Origin: VXNE01 sp965206615
GTDB lineage: Bacteria; Pseudomonadota; Gammaproteobacteria; Pseudomonadales; Azotimanducaceae
Assembly (NCBI GenBank): GCA_965206615.1
Contig: CBDBKI010000005.1
Location: 1,488,001 to 1,552,000 of the forward strand
Direction: 5' to 3'
Length of the DNA stretch: 64,000 bases
Shown: in pieces, positions 1-9,382 of the stretch
Position numbering within the stretch: the stretch's first letter is position 1
Layout of the letters: every line of letters begins with the position of its first letter
Program-made: the position numbers and the translations under genes
Notes under the pieces: model-generated
Told to the model about the DNA's origin: nothing
Database searches by the model: none
What the model saw: the letters and a program-made list of their open reading frames with translations, nothing else

Positions 1-1
1 C

Positions 2-547
2 AGCTACAGCGGCTTCGTGGACACCACCGTCGGGCTGACCTGGAGGCTCGTCGACGAGGTGATCAGCGACGCTCCGAGTGTCGCGGTCCGCATCGGTGGA
101 ATCATCGCCGGCGACTACGACACGGGGTACATCAACTCGCTCGGAGACGGCGGCAACGGGTACGAGATCTCGGTCATCGCGGGCAAGTTCCTGGGCGACC
201 GCGTGGGACTGAGCGGCGAGCTCGGGTACCGGGATCGCGACAGCGACATCCCGTCCGAGGTCTTCGCCAACGTGTCCGCTCTCTGGGTTCTGAACGATCA
301 GGTCACGCTGGGTCTCGACTACCGGCAGGTGAACGCCGAGTCCGGTCTGGACATCGGTGGCCCGGGTTTCTCTCCGAGCCGCTTCCCGGAGCTCGAGGAA
401 GATGGCCAGAGTCTGGGGCTCCGGCTGTTCTGGAACATGGGAAGTCTCGGCCTGAACGTGTTTCACGCCAGGGTACAGGATGGCCGCAATACCGCCGCTT
501 CCAACGTGACCGGCGCCACCGTGAGCTACTTCTTCGACACGCTCTGA
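2..547 (+). CDS. C-terminal part of an outer-membrane beta-barrel-like protein
   Basis: The reading frame is open from base 2, so the gene begins outside the window; the first GTG (17) is probably internal. About 180 residues are visible. They show alternating hydrophobic and polar strands (IGGIIAGDYD, GLSGELGYRDRD, VTLGLDYRQVN, LGLNVFHARVQD) and end in SYFFDTL, an aromatic-rich last strand as in outer-membrane barrels. No specific family is recognised. A porin or a surface-exposed assembly protein would both fit. The barrel assignment is inferred from the strand pattern only. Confidence 0.5.
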   Translation, partial: SYSGFVDTTVGLTWRLVDEVISDAPSVAVRIGGIIAGDYDTGYINSLGDGGNGYEISVIAGKFLGDRVGLSGELGYRDRDSDIPSEVFANVSALWVLNDQVTLGLDYRQVNAESGLDIGGPGFSPSRFPELEEDGQSLGLRLFWNMGSLGLNVFHARVQDGRNTAASNVTGATVSYFFDTL

Positions 548-623
548 CCCGGAGCCTCGCGTCTGAAACCGTGGGGCAGGCTGCTCTGACGGCCTGCTCC
601 CGCCCAACCCGTTGCGTCGTGCC

Positions 624-1520
624 TCAGGGGCCGGTGGGTGGATCCACGAGGGTCCACTTCACCCCGCACAGGACCAGGGTGTCGAACTTCCGGTAGCCGC
701 CCGGGGCCGCCCACAGGTCCACGCCGAGCACGCCGGTCGGGCCGCCCGGCTCCGGCTTCACGAACCGCATGGTCTGGCCACCGGCCAGCAAGAGCGTCGC
801 CGGCTCCGCGGGGTCGATCGAGCACCCTGCGCCGAGGCCATGCATCCACCGCTGACACACCTCCTCCGGCTGTGCGTCGCGCGGTGCGATCTCGACGGCC
901 GCGAAGCCGGTCGTGACGCCGCCGTGCGGCCGCGCGTCCACGCCGTTCTGCCAGGTGTTCCCGGCCGGGTAGTAGGTCCCCTTGTTGTCTGGAAAGTCGC
1001 CATGCCCGGGCCAGTTCTCCTGAATCTCGGCGAGCGTGCCGAAATCCCTCGGGTGGAACTGAACGTTGATGCCGGAGACCGTGCCAGGCTCCCTGGGCAA
1101 AGGGTCGCCGAGCACGTAACGCCCCGATTCGACGCCTGCAAGCCCTGAGCCCGGCACGCCCGGACAGACGTTCCAGTCCCCCGCGACGATGCCCGTCCCG
1201 GTGCCCTGGACCGACATGGAGCGTGAAGCTACGGACACCTCAGGGACCTGCACGATGGCCATGTATCCGCAGTCGCCGTTGCGTTCCAGAAGCCTGGTTT
1301 GCGTGGTGGACCGCTGCCAAGCCAGGTCCGTTGGGCACACTGTCTCGAGAAACGAGTCGCCCAGTCGGATGTGCGTGTTGGTGAGACTTCCACCGGCGGC
1401 CATGCGTGGGTCCCGGAAGACCACGGGCGCATCGAACGCGGTACACAGCAGGCTCGATGTCCACTCCAGATCGCGGGCGAGCAGACAGATCTGACGGAGG
1501 CGCAGTACGGGGTCGATCAT
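624..1520 (-). CDS. VOC (glyoxalase/bleomycin-resistance) superfamily protein
   Basis: About 298 residues. The N-terminus (LRLRQICLLARDLEWTSSLLCTAFDAPVV) has the opening beta-alpha of a VOC module: a substrate-contact strand followed by a helix and an FRDP turn. A second, weaker half follows (GGVTTGFAAVEIAPRDAQ) with a matching strand-helix pattern, so two tandem VOC modules are likely. The ATG at 1520 is preceded by a GTG at 1523, with GAAGGGA upstream; either may start translation. VOC enzymes are metal-dependent lyases, dioxygenases or isomerases; the substrate cannot be told. It stands alone, convergent with the preceding gene. Confidence 0.6.
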   Translation of the reverse strand: MIDPVLRLRQICLLARDLEWTSSLLCTAFDAPVVFRDPRMAAGGSLTNTHIRLGDSFLETVCPTDLAWQRSTTQTRLLERNGDCGYMAIVQVPEVSVASRSMSVQGTGTGIVAGDWNVCPGVPGSGLAGVESGRYVLGDPLPREPGTVSGINVQFHPRDFGTLAEIQENWPGHGDFPDNKGTYYPAGNTWQNGVDARPHGGVTTGFAAVEIAPRDAQPEEVCQRWMHGLGAGCSIDPAEPATLLLAGGQTMRFVKPEPGGPTGVLGVDLWAAPGGYRKFDTLVLCGVKWTLVDPPTGP

Positions 1521-1635
1521 CACAGGGCGTCCCTTCGATCTCTTTGCGTAACTCTAGGAAACCGGACGGTCCGGTTCCAGTGTTTGTTTGGAGACGGCCT
1601 CCTGTCGAAGCGGGGCCCGGATTGCGATGGATCGG

Positions 1636-2070
1636 TCAGGGGGAGCCGCGGTCCCGGGACAGGCCGCCCGGTTCCCCGCCTGTGGCGAAGTCAAACCCCT
1701 CGTCCGCCCAGCCGGTGACGCCGCCGATCATCTCCTTCACGGGCCTGCCGAGGCGGGCCAGACGCACCGCGGCCTTGTTGGCGCCGTTGCAGTGGGGACC
1801 GGCGCAATACACCACGAAGACCGTGTCTTCAGGCCATTTGCGCATGCGTTCCGCGTGGATCTCGGCGTGGGGCAGGGAGGTCGCGCCCGGGACGTGGCCG
1901 GCTGCATAGGCATCGCGCCCGCGCACGTCGAGCACGACGAAATCGGTGGCGCCGTTCGACAGCGCATCGTGCACGTCCCAACAGTCCGTCTCGAAGGACA
2001 GGCGCCTCGAGAAGTGGGCTTCCGCCTCGGCCGAGGGGGCGGGAGCGACGTGGGTGACGCTGCTGGTCAT
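1636..2070 (-). CDS. Rhodanese-like sulfurtransferase
   Basis: 144 residues forming a single rhodanese domain. The motif VVLDVRGRDAYAAGHVPGA (about residues 45-63) is the typical substrate-side loop, and VVYCAGPHCNG (87-96) is the active-site loop with the expected persulfide cysteine at C89 and a second cysteine at C94. Cytoplasmic, since no signal peptide is visible. Such single-domain proteins transfer sulfane sulfur or act in thiol detoxification; the acceptor is not evident. It is monocistronic in this window. Confidence 0.85.
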   Translation of the reverse strand: MTSSVTHVAPAPSAEAEAHFSRRLSFETDCWDVHDALSNGATDFVVLDVRGRDAYAAGHVPGATSLPHAEIHAERMRKWPEDTVFVVYCAGPHCNGANKAAVRLARLGRPVKEMIGGVTGWADEGFDFATGGEPGGLSRDRGSP

Positions 2071-2269
2071 GGGATCTTCTCCGAATCTGACTGCGACGAT
2101 GCGCGGGCTGGGGATGTTATGCGACAGGGGGCTCGATCTCCTGGGGAACCTCTGACCAAGCCCCTCCCTGGGCTCGATCAGGATCGCAAGAGCCTAGTCA
2201 ACTAACTCCATGTAGCAGGTTGCAGCTAACCCCCGCCAACCCTATGATCGAGTCTCCCCTGTCAAACGA

Positions 2270-2533
2270 GTGGCTCCGATGGCGGAAGCGGCTGCAAGAC
2301 CCAATCCCCTGGAGCTGATCTGGAGCGAAATTCACGAGCACAAGATCGAGCCCTGTGTGGCCGAACTCGATGCTCAGGGCTACACGGTGATTCCTCCGGA
2401 ACTCGCCGCACCGGAGGGTCTGGCCGACCGCTTGCTGGACGCGTGCCTGGATGTCAGCGAGCGCCGCACCGGCGTGCGTCCCGATCTCGAGACCGGCGAG
2501 ACCCACCGGAACTTCAAGACCACCATATACTGA
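2270..2533 (+). pseudogene. N-terminal remnant of a phytanoyl-CoA dioxygenase-like gene
   Basis: An 87-residue frame (ELIWSEIHEHK, VAELDAQGYTVIPPE, ERRTGVRPDLETG) resembles the start of PhyH-family non-heme iron dioxygenases, which are usually about 280-350 residues. It ends at a TGA (2531) before any of the HxD...H iron-binding region, and the TonB receptor gene starts 36 bases later. I read it as a truncated relic or a small orphan protein rather than an enzyme. The family link rests on N-terminal resemblance only. Confidence 0.45.
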
Positions 2534-2568
2534 TACACCTCAACGGATGATCTCCGGAGGAGCACGAA

Positions 2569-4857
2569 ATGCAACCTGAAAGCGCCCCAAAGCCGGTCCG
2601 GTGCCTCCGGCCCAGCCACACCGACCTTGCATGGACCAACCGCCGCTGGTCGCTGCGCTCCCTCTTGCGTTTGTTCCATGCGAGGCAAAAGCGAACGCCC
2701 GTACCAGCTCGAATCGGCGCGGCCCTGGCCGGTGTGATACTCGGGGGTGCAGCCGTTGCGGAAGATACCGGTGTCTCTTCGGGGGACGCGCAGCAGGTGA
2801 TCGAAGAGATCGTGGTGACAGCCTTCAAGCGGACCCAGTCACCACAGGATATCCCCTCGTCCATCTCGGTCATTGGTCTGCAGGAAGTGGATAGCAAGCG
2901 TATCGAGGATATGTATGACATTCAGTTCGCCGTGCCTTCCCTGCACTATTCGCAGTATATCGGCGGCGCCAACATCAGTATCAGGGGCATAGGCGACTTC
3001 CTCGGAAACCCGGGTGTCTCGGTCAGTACTGACGGGGTCTATCAGTCCACCGCAAGCACCGCCGCGCTTGCCCAGATGGACATCGAACGCGTTGAAGTAC
3101 TGCGTGGTCCACAGGGCACGCTGTACGGCCGAAACTCCAATGGCGGTGTAGTGAATTTCATCAGCAGGGCACCCACTTCCGAACCGGAAGGATACGTCCG
3201 TCTCGGCTACGCGCAGTACGATGAGTACAAGGTGGCGGCGGCCTATGGCGGACCGCTCGGCGACCGCACCTCGTTCAGAATCGCCTTCGATCACACGGAG
3301 TCCCACGAGGGCTGGATCAAGAACCTGGACCCCGTCCAGGACGATCTGATGTTCGGTGAAAGTACCCTGGTGAGGCTGAGATTGACGTCTCAACTGACCG
3401 AGGAGCTTGAACTCGGCCTGCTGTACGCCAACAGCGCCTTCGATGGCTCGCTGTCTCATACCTCCATCTTTACGGACAATCGTGAGCTGACCGATCCAAT
3501 GATAGGCGCCACGAACATCTCGCTCGATGCCCACGAGACGTACGCTCCCCTGGACGACGACTTCGAGAAAGACTATGAGCTGTTCAGCATCAGCGTCAGT
3601 TGGGACCTGCCGTTCGCGAGGCTGGACTCGATCAGTGCGCTCCAGGAGTTTGACGACTTTCGCCTCCACGATGGCGGCGCGTTCGATACTCTGCTGATTA
3701 TTCTGGACAGCACTACGACAACCGATACCTTCACGCAGGAGTTGCGCCTCAGCAATAGCGGTGAAACGCTCGACTGGATCGTCGGTGTTTACTATATGGA
3801 CATCGATATCGAGCGGCTTCACCCCATCACCTTTCCGAGGGGTTTGGTCGGCCTGCCTCCCGCCACGTCCCTGGTCTTCGACACCCCCGAACAGGCTACG
3901 GAATCCACGGCCTTCTTTGTCGATGGCACCTGGAACATCGCCGACCGAACGCGAGTGAGTTTTGGCGCAAGACGAACGTCGGACGACCTCTCAGTCACCC
4001 GCCACAATACGATCGCTCATCCGCTCTTCGGGGTGTTCTTCACGACTTGCGACGCGGCAACGGACTTTGACTATTCGTCCACCACGATCAGAGCCGCCGG
4101 TCAATACGACCTGTCGGACAATGGCATGGTCTACCTGTCGTACTCGGAGGGATTCAAGGCTGGCGGACTGAATTTTACCGACTGCAATCCCGCCTACGAG
4201 CCAGAACAGGTCGACGCGTACGAATTGGGCGGCAAGTGGACGCTCGCCTCAGGCAGGACCACGGTCAACGCCGCGCTATTCCACTACGACTACTCGGATT
4301 TTCAGGTGGTACAGATCATCGGGCTGGCCGCCATCATCACGAATGTCGGCGATTCCAGTATCGATGGTCTTGAACTGGAAGTGTCGTCGAACCTGAATTC
4401 ACATTGGTCGATCAGCGCGGGGATCACGCTGCTTGACAGCGAGTACGACGACTTCGTCAATCTCGACGGACTTCATGCGGAGAAGGGATTTCAGCAGCTC
4501 AGAGGCAACCCGTTGAACAAGACGCCGGAAGAAGGTGTCAATCTGGGTATCGTCTATCAGACCACCTTCGGGGACGGTTCTTCACTGCGACTGGGCGCCC
4601 ACGCTGCGTATCGGTCCCGCACATACTTCAGAGAGTTCGAGGAACGCGAGGATTCGCAGGGGCCGTATACGGTTGTCGACTTCAACGCGATCTGGGAGAA
4701 CTGCGATGGCAGTTGGACAAGCCGCCTGTTTGCGAGGAACCTGACCGACGAGGAGTATCGGCAGAGTATTAGCGGAGAAGCCACCACCGGCGGTCGTTTT
4801 GGCCTGTGGGGAATGCCGCGTCAGGTCGGCGTTGAGGTGACCAGGCGGCTACTCTAG
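2569..4857 (+). CDS. TonB-dependent outer-membrane receptor
   Basis: 762 residues. A long charged N-region precedes a hydrophobic signal segment near residues 48-62, then a TonB box (EEIVVTAFKR), the plug domain (IPSSISVIGLQEV, ISIRGIG, VEVLRGPQGTLYGRNSNGG, about residues 85-200) and a beta-barrel ending in GRFGLWGMPRQVGVEVTRRLL. CGGAGG lies just upstream of the ATG. These receptors import chelated metals or organic ligands using proton-motive force relayed by TonB. The plug and barrel resemble the IroN/pesticin-type group common in oligotrophs, so the ligand may be organic rather than a siderophore. An alpha/beta hydrolase follows 43 bases downstream and is probably co-transcribed, which suggests hydrolysis of an imported ester. 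Confidence 0.93.
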   Translation: MQPESAPKPVRCLRPSHTDLAWTNRRWSLRSLLRLFHARQKRTPVPARIGAALAGVILGGAAVAEDTGVSSGDAQQVIEEIVVTAFKRTQSPQDIPSSISVIGLQEVDSKRIEDMYDIQFAVPSLHYSQYIGGANISIRGIGDFLGNPGVSVSTDGVYQSTASTAALAQMDIERVEVLRGPQGTLYGRNSNGGVVNFISRAPTSEPEGYVRLGYAQYDEYKVAAAYGGPLGDRTSFRIAFDHTESHEGWIKNLDPVQDDLMFGESTLVRLRLTSQLTEELELGLLYANSAFDGSLSHTSIFTDNRELTDPMIGATNISLDAHETYAPLDDDFEKDYELFSISVSWDLPFARLDSISALQEFDDFRLHDGGAFDTLLIILDSTTTTDTFTQELRLSNSGETLDWIVGVYYMDIDIERLHPITFPRGLVGLPPATSLVFDTPEQATESTAFFVDGTWNIADRTRVSFGARRTSDDLSVTRHNTIAHPLFGVFFTTCDAATDFDYSSTTIRAAGQYDLSDNGMVYLSYSEGFKAGGLNFTDCNPAYEPEQVDAYELGGKWTLASGRTTVNAALFHYDYSDFQVVQIIGLAAIITNVGDSSIDGLELEVSSNLNSHWSISAGITLLDSEYDDFVNLDGLHAEKGFQQLRGNPLNKTPEEGVNLGIVYQTTFGDGSSLRLGAHAAYRSRTYFREFEEREDSQGPYTVVDFNAIWENCDGSWTSRLFARNLTDEEYRQSISGEATTGGRFGLWGMPRQVGVEVTRRLL

Positions 4858-4900
4858 TGCTCTGCGCCCTGCCCTTTGAGCCTCGCTGCCCACGCGGACG

Positions 4901-5722
4901 ATGAACCTCCCCAAGGATCATTACTTCGAATCGGCAGGCGTGCCGATTCGGTTCTTCGACGAAGGCGAAGGTGCGCCGGTGGTGCTCATCCACGGCGTGA
5001 CGAGTTCGGCCGAGTTCTGGAGTGAGCTCGAGGTCATGCAGAGCCTCGTGGCAGAAGGGTTCCGCGCCATTGCGCTGGACTGTCGGGGTCACGGCAGGAG
5101 CGGCAAGCCACACGCCACCGCGGACTACGGCAAGCAGATGGTACGCGACGTGGCCGCACTGCTGGACTTCCTGAACATCGGGGAGGCTCATCTCTTCGGG
5201 TACTCCATGGGAGCGGAAATCGCGCTGAGGCTGGTCACGGAATACCCGGAAAAAGTTCGGTCGCTGATTGTCGGCGGTTCAGGCTGGTCGGATGAACTCA
5301 TGGTCGAGACCTACACCCGGATTGGCGGATCCCTGGAAGAGCACGGCAGCATCGGTCCGGTCATGAGATGGATGTATGCAGAGAGTCCGGGCGGGCCGTT
5401 CCCGGCGCCCACCGATGCGGAGATTGCTCAATTCGACGAGTTCTTCAAGAGCCAGGATGTGGCGGCGCTGGTGGCGGTGACTCAGTCCATGCCCGAGATC
5501 ATCAACTTGTCGGAGGACGAGGTGGGGGCCATTCGTGTCCCGGTCCTCGGGATCAGCGGCGAGAACGATCCGGAAAGACACAATCTCGAGAGAATGGTCG
5601 GTGTTGCGCCCGACTACTCCTTGAAAGTCATTGCCGGGGCGGATCATGGAACCGCCCTCGTGGACCCGCAGTTCATGGACAGTGTGTTGGGCTTTCTGAA
5701 CGAACAGCGCGGTGACGGCTGA
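4901..5722 (+). CDS. Alpha/beta hydrolase
   Basis: 273 residues with the complete fold signature: oxyanion HG in VVLIHGVTSS (28-36), GHGRSGKP, nucleophile elbow GYSMGAE (S102), an acid in the SGENDPE strand and the catalytic His in GADHGTAL. No signal peptide, so cytoplasmic. It resembles non-heme esterases, haloperoxidases or meta-cleavage hydrolases. It sits 43 bases after the TonB receptor on the same strand, so it may process what the receptor imports; that link is inference. Confidence 0.88.
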   Translation: MNLPKDHYFESAGVPIRFFDEGEGAPVVLIHGVTSSAEFWSELEVMQSLVAEGFRAIALDCRGHGRSGKPHATADYGKQMVRDVAALLDFLNIGEAHLFGYSMGAEIALRLVTEYPEKVRSLIVGGSGWSDELMVETYTRIGGSLEEHGSIGPVMRWMYAESPGGPFPAPTDAEIAQFDEFFKSQDVAALVAVTQSMPEIINLSEDEVGAIRVPVLGISGENDPERHNLERMVGVAPDYSLKVIAGADHGTALVDPQFMDSVLGFLNEQRGDG

Positions 5723-5737
5723 TTCGGCACGGGACCC

Positions 5738-5815
5738 GTAGGGGCGACGCTTGTCGTCGCCCGTGTTGGGACCGTGCACGAATTCGGCACGGGACGGGAC
5801 AAGCCCGTCCCCTAC
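5738..5815. repeat. REP pair (BIME-like), two inverted GTAG palindromes
   Basis: The plus-strand unit at 5738-5765 reads GTAG, then stem GGGCGACG, loop CTTGT, stem CGTCGCCC. The minus-strand unit at 5788-5815 has stem GGGACGGG, loop CTTGT, stem CCCGTCCC. The heads point outward and the linker contains GTGCACGAATTC. The TAG in the head of the second unit is the stop codon of the minus-strand gene ending at 5812. Confidence 0.85.
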
Positions 5816-7953
5816 GGTCTGCTATTCCCTGAACCAGGGTACTCAAACGGGTCAGGGTCAAGAAAGCGGCGCAGGACGTTCCCTGTGATGCGGGCGATCT
5901 CGTTGTCGTAGTCGTTGTGGGCCAGGGCGCCGGCATACGATATCGACCCGGTGCTGAACACGGCACCACCCCCGGGTACCTCGAAGAAGACCATGTCTGC
6001 TTTCACTTCCGGGTCCTCGCCCAGCGTGTCCCCCATGAAAGCGTGGAACTCCTCCTTGGTCCGCACCAAGTCCGATCTGCGATTCTCGCAGGTCGCCAGG
6101 ATGACGGCATGCGCGGGCGAACCCAGCGCCGCATCCCAGCGGTCGATCTCCTCTGCGATGCCGCCCCCGGCGCTGAAGTCACCCCAGGTATCGGTCGCGT
6201 CGACGCCGTCCACAATGAAATCGACACGGGGATCCGACGCCCCCGGCTGTACCCGGTAGCAGGTACTGCCATCGTCCAGCCCCTGGGCCGCGAAACCGAT
6301 ACCCACGAGCTCGTTGGGCGGCTTGCCCAGGCGCCGCCACAGGCCGCCGTACTCGCCGTTGAACTGCTGATAGTACTCGCCGGGTGCAGACATCCAGGCT
6401 CGCGTACCGTCTTCGGCGCGGCGGACTTCAACGATCGCCGGATTGTCAGGCGCATACGCAACACGCCAGTAGAATCCGTTGCCGCCCATGTACATGAGCC
6501 GTCCGCCCTGGCCGAGCCAGGCAGCCACGCTCTCGCGCATGGCCGTGGAGTAGTACTCGGGATGCGTGCCGGTGACAACCGTACGATAACCCGCAAGCGC
6601 CTGCGCACCCTCGAGATGCAGATCTTCATCGGTCAGGACATCAAACGGCCGGTCGATGGCATCCAGCCAGGCGGTGATACGCGTGTCGGCGACAAACCCC
6701 CAGGCGCCTGTCTTCGCTTTCATGTTCAACACCGGACGCAGACGCGAAGAAAAGTGTACGCCGCTCCCATCGTGATGATGTTCGTAGAGCGAAAGACCCA
6801 CCTCTTCATGCGCAAGGAGAAACGCATCGTTGGCATTCCTGATGGGGCCGGCAAAACCTAGCAGTTGGTTGGCATCCAGAGCCAACCGCTGGTTGGCATA
6901 CGCCAGATAGCTCGCCGTCGGCACCAGATAGAGCAGATCGGCGCTACGTTGACCTTGCGCGGGCCGCACAAAGAAGGGCACATAGTCGTCCGAGCTTCCT
7001 TGGACAACTTTCAAGGCGTACTGGCCACTGGGGAGCTCATCCGGCACGACCCAGGACGCGCTATCCGCCCAACCCGCATCGGTGAGGTCGTCCTCGTGAA
7101 AATGAATGGCGCCATAGTGAGACGGCGCGTCGCGAAAGCTCTGTGCCGAGCCATCCCAATGCACACCGGCCACCCCACGCGTGGGAGTCTGGAAAAGCGC
7201 ACCATGATGCTCGCCACAGACATCCACGATGGTTTGACTATGGATTTCCCGCCCAAAATCCCACGCCGCGATCACCCTCCCGCGGGACTTGAGCGCAGGT
7301 GCTTCGAGCCGCCCGTTGAAATGTCCGGTCCCCGCACCGGCCGCCGCAAAATACCAGGGGCCCGGGGGCAAACTGAAGCTGCCCTCGGTATGCGCGCGCC
7401 AGAGCCTGGTTTGCTCGGCCGTGCCAGCCGCGGCACGCTCGACTTCCAGCACCACTTCATCGCCGAAGTTCAGGCGCAACCTGTACCAACGGCGCTCTCG
7501 CAGTCCCGCGGCCACGCGCAGGTTTCCGCCGGGCCAGTCAACGGCAAACCCCGCCGAATCCACCGCCAGCCTGATTCCGGCCAGATTGGCAACGATCTGG
7601 GCTTCTTCCCGCAGCAGGGTCGGATACACCCACAGCTCGAATTCACCTCGCTCGACGCCGGGCATGTCGGGCACCGTGGCGCACGATCCGCAAATCAGGG
7701 GCTGGGTGGTCAGCTCCACTTCTGTCGGGAGGTCGGCCGCAACTTCCCGTTCCATGAGACCCAGGCCATGAGGTCCGTCATCGCCGCAGATGAGTTGGAC
7801 GATGGCAAGTCGCGCGGGGCCTGGCTGATAGCTACTGAGCTTGAACCCCAAGGTGGCGCCCGGGCGCACGGACAGGGGGTCGCAGTAGCCGACCACGTCT
7901 TTCTCGAAACCGTTCGGCAGGTCGTTGCGCACCTCGACGAACCGATCGCTCAT
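5812..7953 (-). CDS. N,N-dimethylformamidase large-subunit-like protein
   Basis: 713 residues from the ATG at 7953, chosen over an upstream ATG (7989) because AAAAAGGA lies seven bases before it. The N-terminal 250 residues look like a carbohydrate-binding or lectin-type beta-sandwich. The C-terminal half matches the DMFase beta-subunit C-terminal domain: SLYEHHHDGSG (about 388-398), VLTDEDLH, GTHPEYYS (463-469), YMGGNGFYWRV and VEVRRAEDG (508-516). In characterised DMFase two Tyr and one Glu bind iron; the HPEY Tyr and the VEVRR Glu are plausible equivalents. No small subunit gene is adjacent, so the substrate may not be DMF. The stop TAG lies inside a REP head. Confidence 0.75.
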   Translation of the reverse strand: MSDRFVEVRNDLPNGFEKDVVGYCDPLSVRPGATLGFKLSSYQPGPARLAIVQLICGDDGPHGLGLMEREVAADLPTEVELTTQPLICGSCATVPDMPGVERGEFELWVYPTLLREEAQIVANLAGIRLAVDSAGFAVDWPGGNLRVAAGLRERRWYRLRLNFGDEVVLEVERAAAGTAEQTRLWRAHTEGSFSLPPGPWYFAAAGAGTGHFNGRLEAPALKSRGRVIAAWDFGREIHSQTIVDVCGEHHGALFQTPTRGVAGVHWDGSAQSFRDAPSHYGAIHFHEDDLTDAGWADSASWVVPDELPSGQYALKVVQGSSDDYVPFFVRPAQGQRSADLLYLVPTASYLAYANQRLALDANQLLGFAGPIRNANDAFLLAHEEVGLSLYEHHHDGSGVHFSSRLRPVLNMKAKTGAWGFVADTRITAWLDAIDRPFDVLTDEDLHLEGAQALAGYRTVVTGTHPEYYSTAMRESVAAWLGQGGRLMYMGGNGFYWRVAYAPDNPAIVEVRRAEDGTRAWMSAPGEYYQQFNGEYGGLWRRLGKPPNELVGIGFAAQGLDDGSTCYRVQPGASDPRVDFIVDGVDATDTWGDFSAGGGIAEEIDRWDAALGSPAHAVILATCENRRSDLVRTKEEFHAFMGDTLGEDPEVKADMVFFEVPGGGAVFSTGSISYAGALAHNDYDNEIARITGNVLRRFLDPDPFEYPGSGNSRP

Positions 7954-8480
7954 CGTCCTTTTTCTCGCCTGATTCCACCAGGCAGGCACGGTAACACGGC
8001 GGCCACCGGCCTCGGATACGCGGGTGCCTCAAGGGCGATGGCGCGTAACAGCGGATAGGGGGCGAACCCCCTGTCCGAGTCCCAGTTCCATGGAGATGTC
8101 GAGACGCCCACCCGTCGTCGGTCGTCCGCTCCGGGCGCGCGTGAAGCCGCGCTGCTTCATGCTCAGCAGTACTTCCCGCCAGGGATGCCCCAAGGGGCAG
8201 GGCTTCGATGGTCGACTCGAAGCCACCCTGGCGGCGCGGATCTCAGACCGAGCGGCCTCAGCTATGGCGCACCAAGTGCACACCAAGGGCGTGCCCTCGG
8301 GGAGCGCCGCCGCGACCACGCTCATGCGCGCCGTGCGGCCGGCGCTCGATGTCGCCAACGACCCGCGACGTCACCGCTATCTACGGAAGGCGCCGCGGAG
8401 CCGCTGGAACAGGCGCTGCCGGGTGGCTGACGCGCCCTTGCATGCGGGAGATGGGCAGTACCCAACCTGATCCGCGTTCA
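7954..8480. other. No supported gene between the DMFase-like and RRM genes
   Basis: 527 bases. Frames of 80-150 codons exist on both strands but none has a recognisable domain, a convincing ribosome-binding site or consistent codon bias. It may hold a decayed gene, but I could not assign one. Confidence 0.5.
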
Positions 8481-8762
8481 TCACCACCGTCGGGAAGAAC
8501 GATCCTCGCGCGGACGACTCTCGCGCGGCCGGGCCTCGTTGACCGTGAGCGTGCGACCGTCGAGTTGTGTCCCGTTCAACGCCTTCATGGCGCGTTCGGC
8601 ATCCGGGTTGTTGTGCATTTCGACAAAGCCGAAGCCCTTGGAGCGACCGGTCTCGCGGTCCATGATGACCGTGGCTTCCTCCACGTCGCCATACTCCTTG
8701 AACATGTCCGAGAGACCCTCGGACGCGATGCTGTACGGCATGTTGCCGACGTATATCTTCAA
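8481..8762 (-). CDS. RRM-type RNA-binding protein
   Basis: 93 residues forming one RNA-recognition motif plus a short Arg/Ser-rich tail. RNP2 is IYVGNM (3-8) and RNP1 is KGFGFVEM (43-50), with aromatic residues at the usual RNA-stacking positions. Small RRM proteins of this size in proteobacteria and cyanobacteria bind single-stranded RNA and are often cold- or stress-regulated; targets are unknown. No partner gene is adjacent. Confidence 0.93.
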   Translation of the reverse strand: MKIYVGNMPYSIASEGLSDMFKEYGDVEEATVIMDRETGRSKGFGFVEMHNNPDAERAMKALNGTQLDGRTLTVNEARPRESRPREDRSSRRW

Positions 8763-9292
8763 GTGTTGAATCTCCTATAGCAGATGTTCACATGTGGGCC
8801 GCGCCCCCGGATTAACGGATTGGAGGCAGCCACATGCGATGCATGTCGGCTCCGGCTTGGGCTCCTGGCGGGCTGCCAAGGAAAGCGCATGCCGGATTGC
8901 AGACAGGCACGCGTATCATACCTGAGTATGCGCCCCGGCGTGAGCGTGGCGAGCGGGCTCACCAGATCCGGCACTTGTTTGCCGAATGACACGATGCGGG
9001 CCGCCCGGGCGACGCCTTCGCCGTCGAGTGAAGATTGGCATGGACTGGAATCCTGTCCAACCGGCCGCGTACCCCTCAAGGGAGCGCGGGCGCGCCTCCT
9101 CAAAGGGAGGCGCAGGATGCATGCTGCCGCCGTCTTACGCCGGCAGCATGACCACGGAGGGTGACGGGATTCGCTTGAGCCTCGCCGCCGCCATGGTGCT
9201 CCCGGCGAGGGGAAACACTGCGCGGTCGAGGCGGGCGGCGGTGCCGGAATACGCCATAATATAGATTAAAAACAGTAAGTTATAGTAATTAT
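8763..9292. other. Intergenic region with two consecutive hairpins upstream of the RRM gene
   Basis: No gene is supported in these 530 bases. Two stem-loops are visible: GCGCCTCC (9092-9099) with GGAGGCGC (9106-9113), and CATGCTGCCG (9120-9129) with CGGCAGCATG (9141-9150), an exact 10-bp inverted repeat. Neither is followed by a T-run, so they are not classical intrinsic terminators. An AT-rich stretch lies at about 9256-9292 beside the tRNA 3' end. Confidence 0.45.
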
Positions 9293-9382
9293 TGGCGGAG
9301 AGGCAGGGATTCGAACCCTGGGTGCCCAAGGGGCACACCTGATTTCGAGTCAGGCCCGTTCGACCAACTCCGGCACCTCTCC
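9293..9382 (-). tRNA. tRNA-Ser (anticodon CGA)
   Basis: On the minus strand the acceptor GGAGAGG (from 9382) pairs with CCTCTCC (9303-9297), followed by G and an encoded CCA (9295-9293). The anticodon arm is CCTGA-CTCGAAA-TCAGG, giving anticodon CGA. The long variable arm (GTGCCC...GGGCAC) is diagnostic of a class II tRNA, and the T arm holds GGTTCGAATCC. It reads UCG serine codons. Confidence 0.97.

Noticed and set aside
2531..2533. TGA ending the PhyH-like fragment as a second selenocysteine codon
   Set aside because: No redox motif or Cys position there, no conserved sequence after it, and the next gene's ribosome-binding site begins within 30 bases.
5738..5815. Intrinsic transcription terminators for the GTAG palindromes
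   Set aside because: Stems are strong but no T-tract follows; the repeated GTAG head and dispersed copies fit REP elements better. A transcript-end effect is still possible.
8024..8470. Possible transposase remnant or hypothetical gene
   Set aside because: Several overlapping frames, none with recognisable motifs or a ribosome-binding site.
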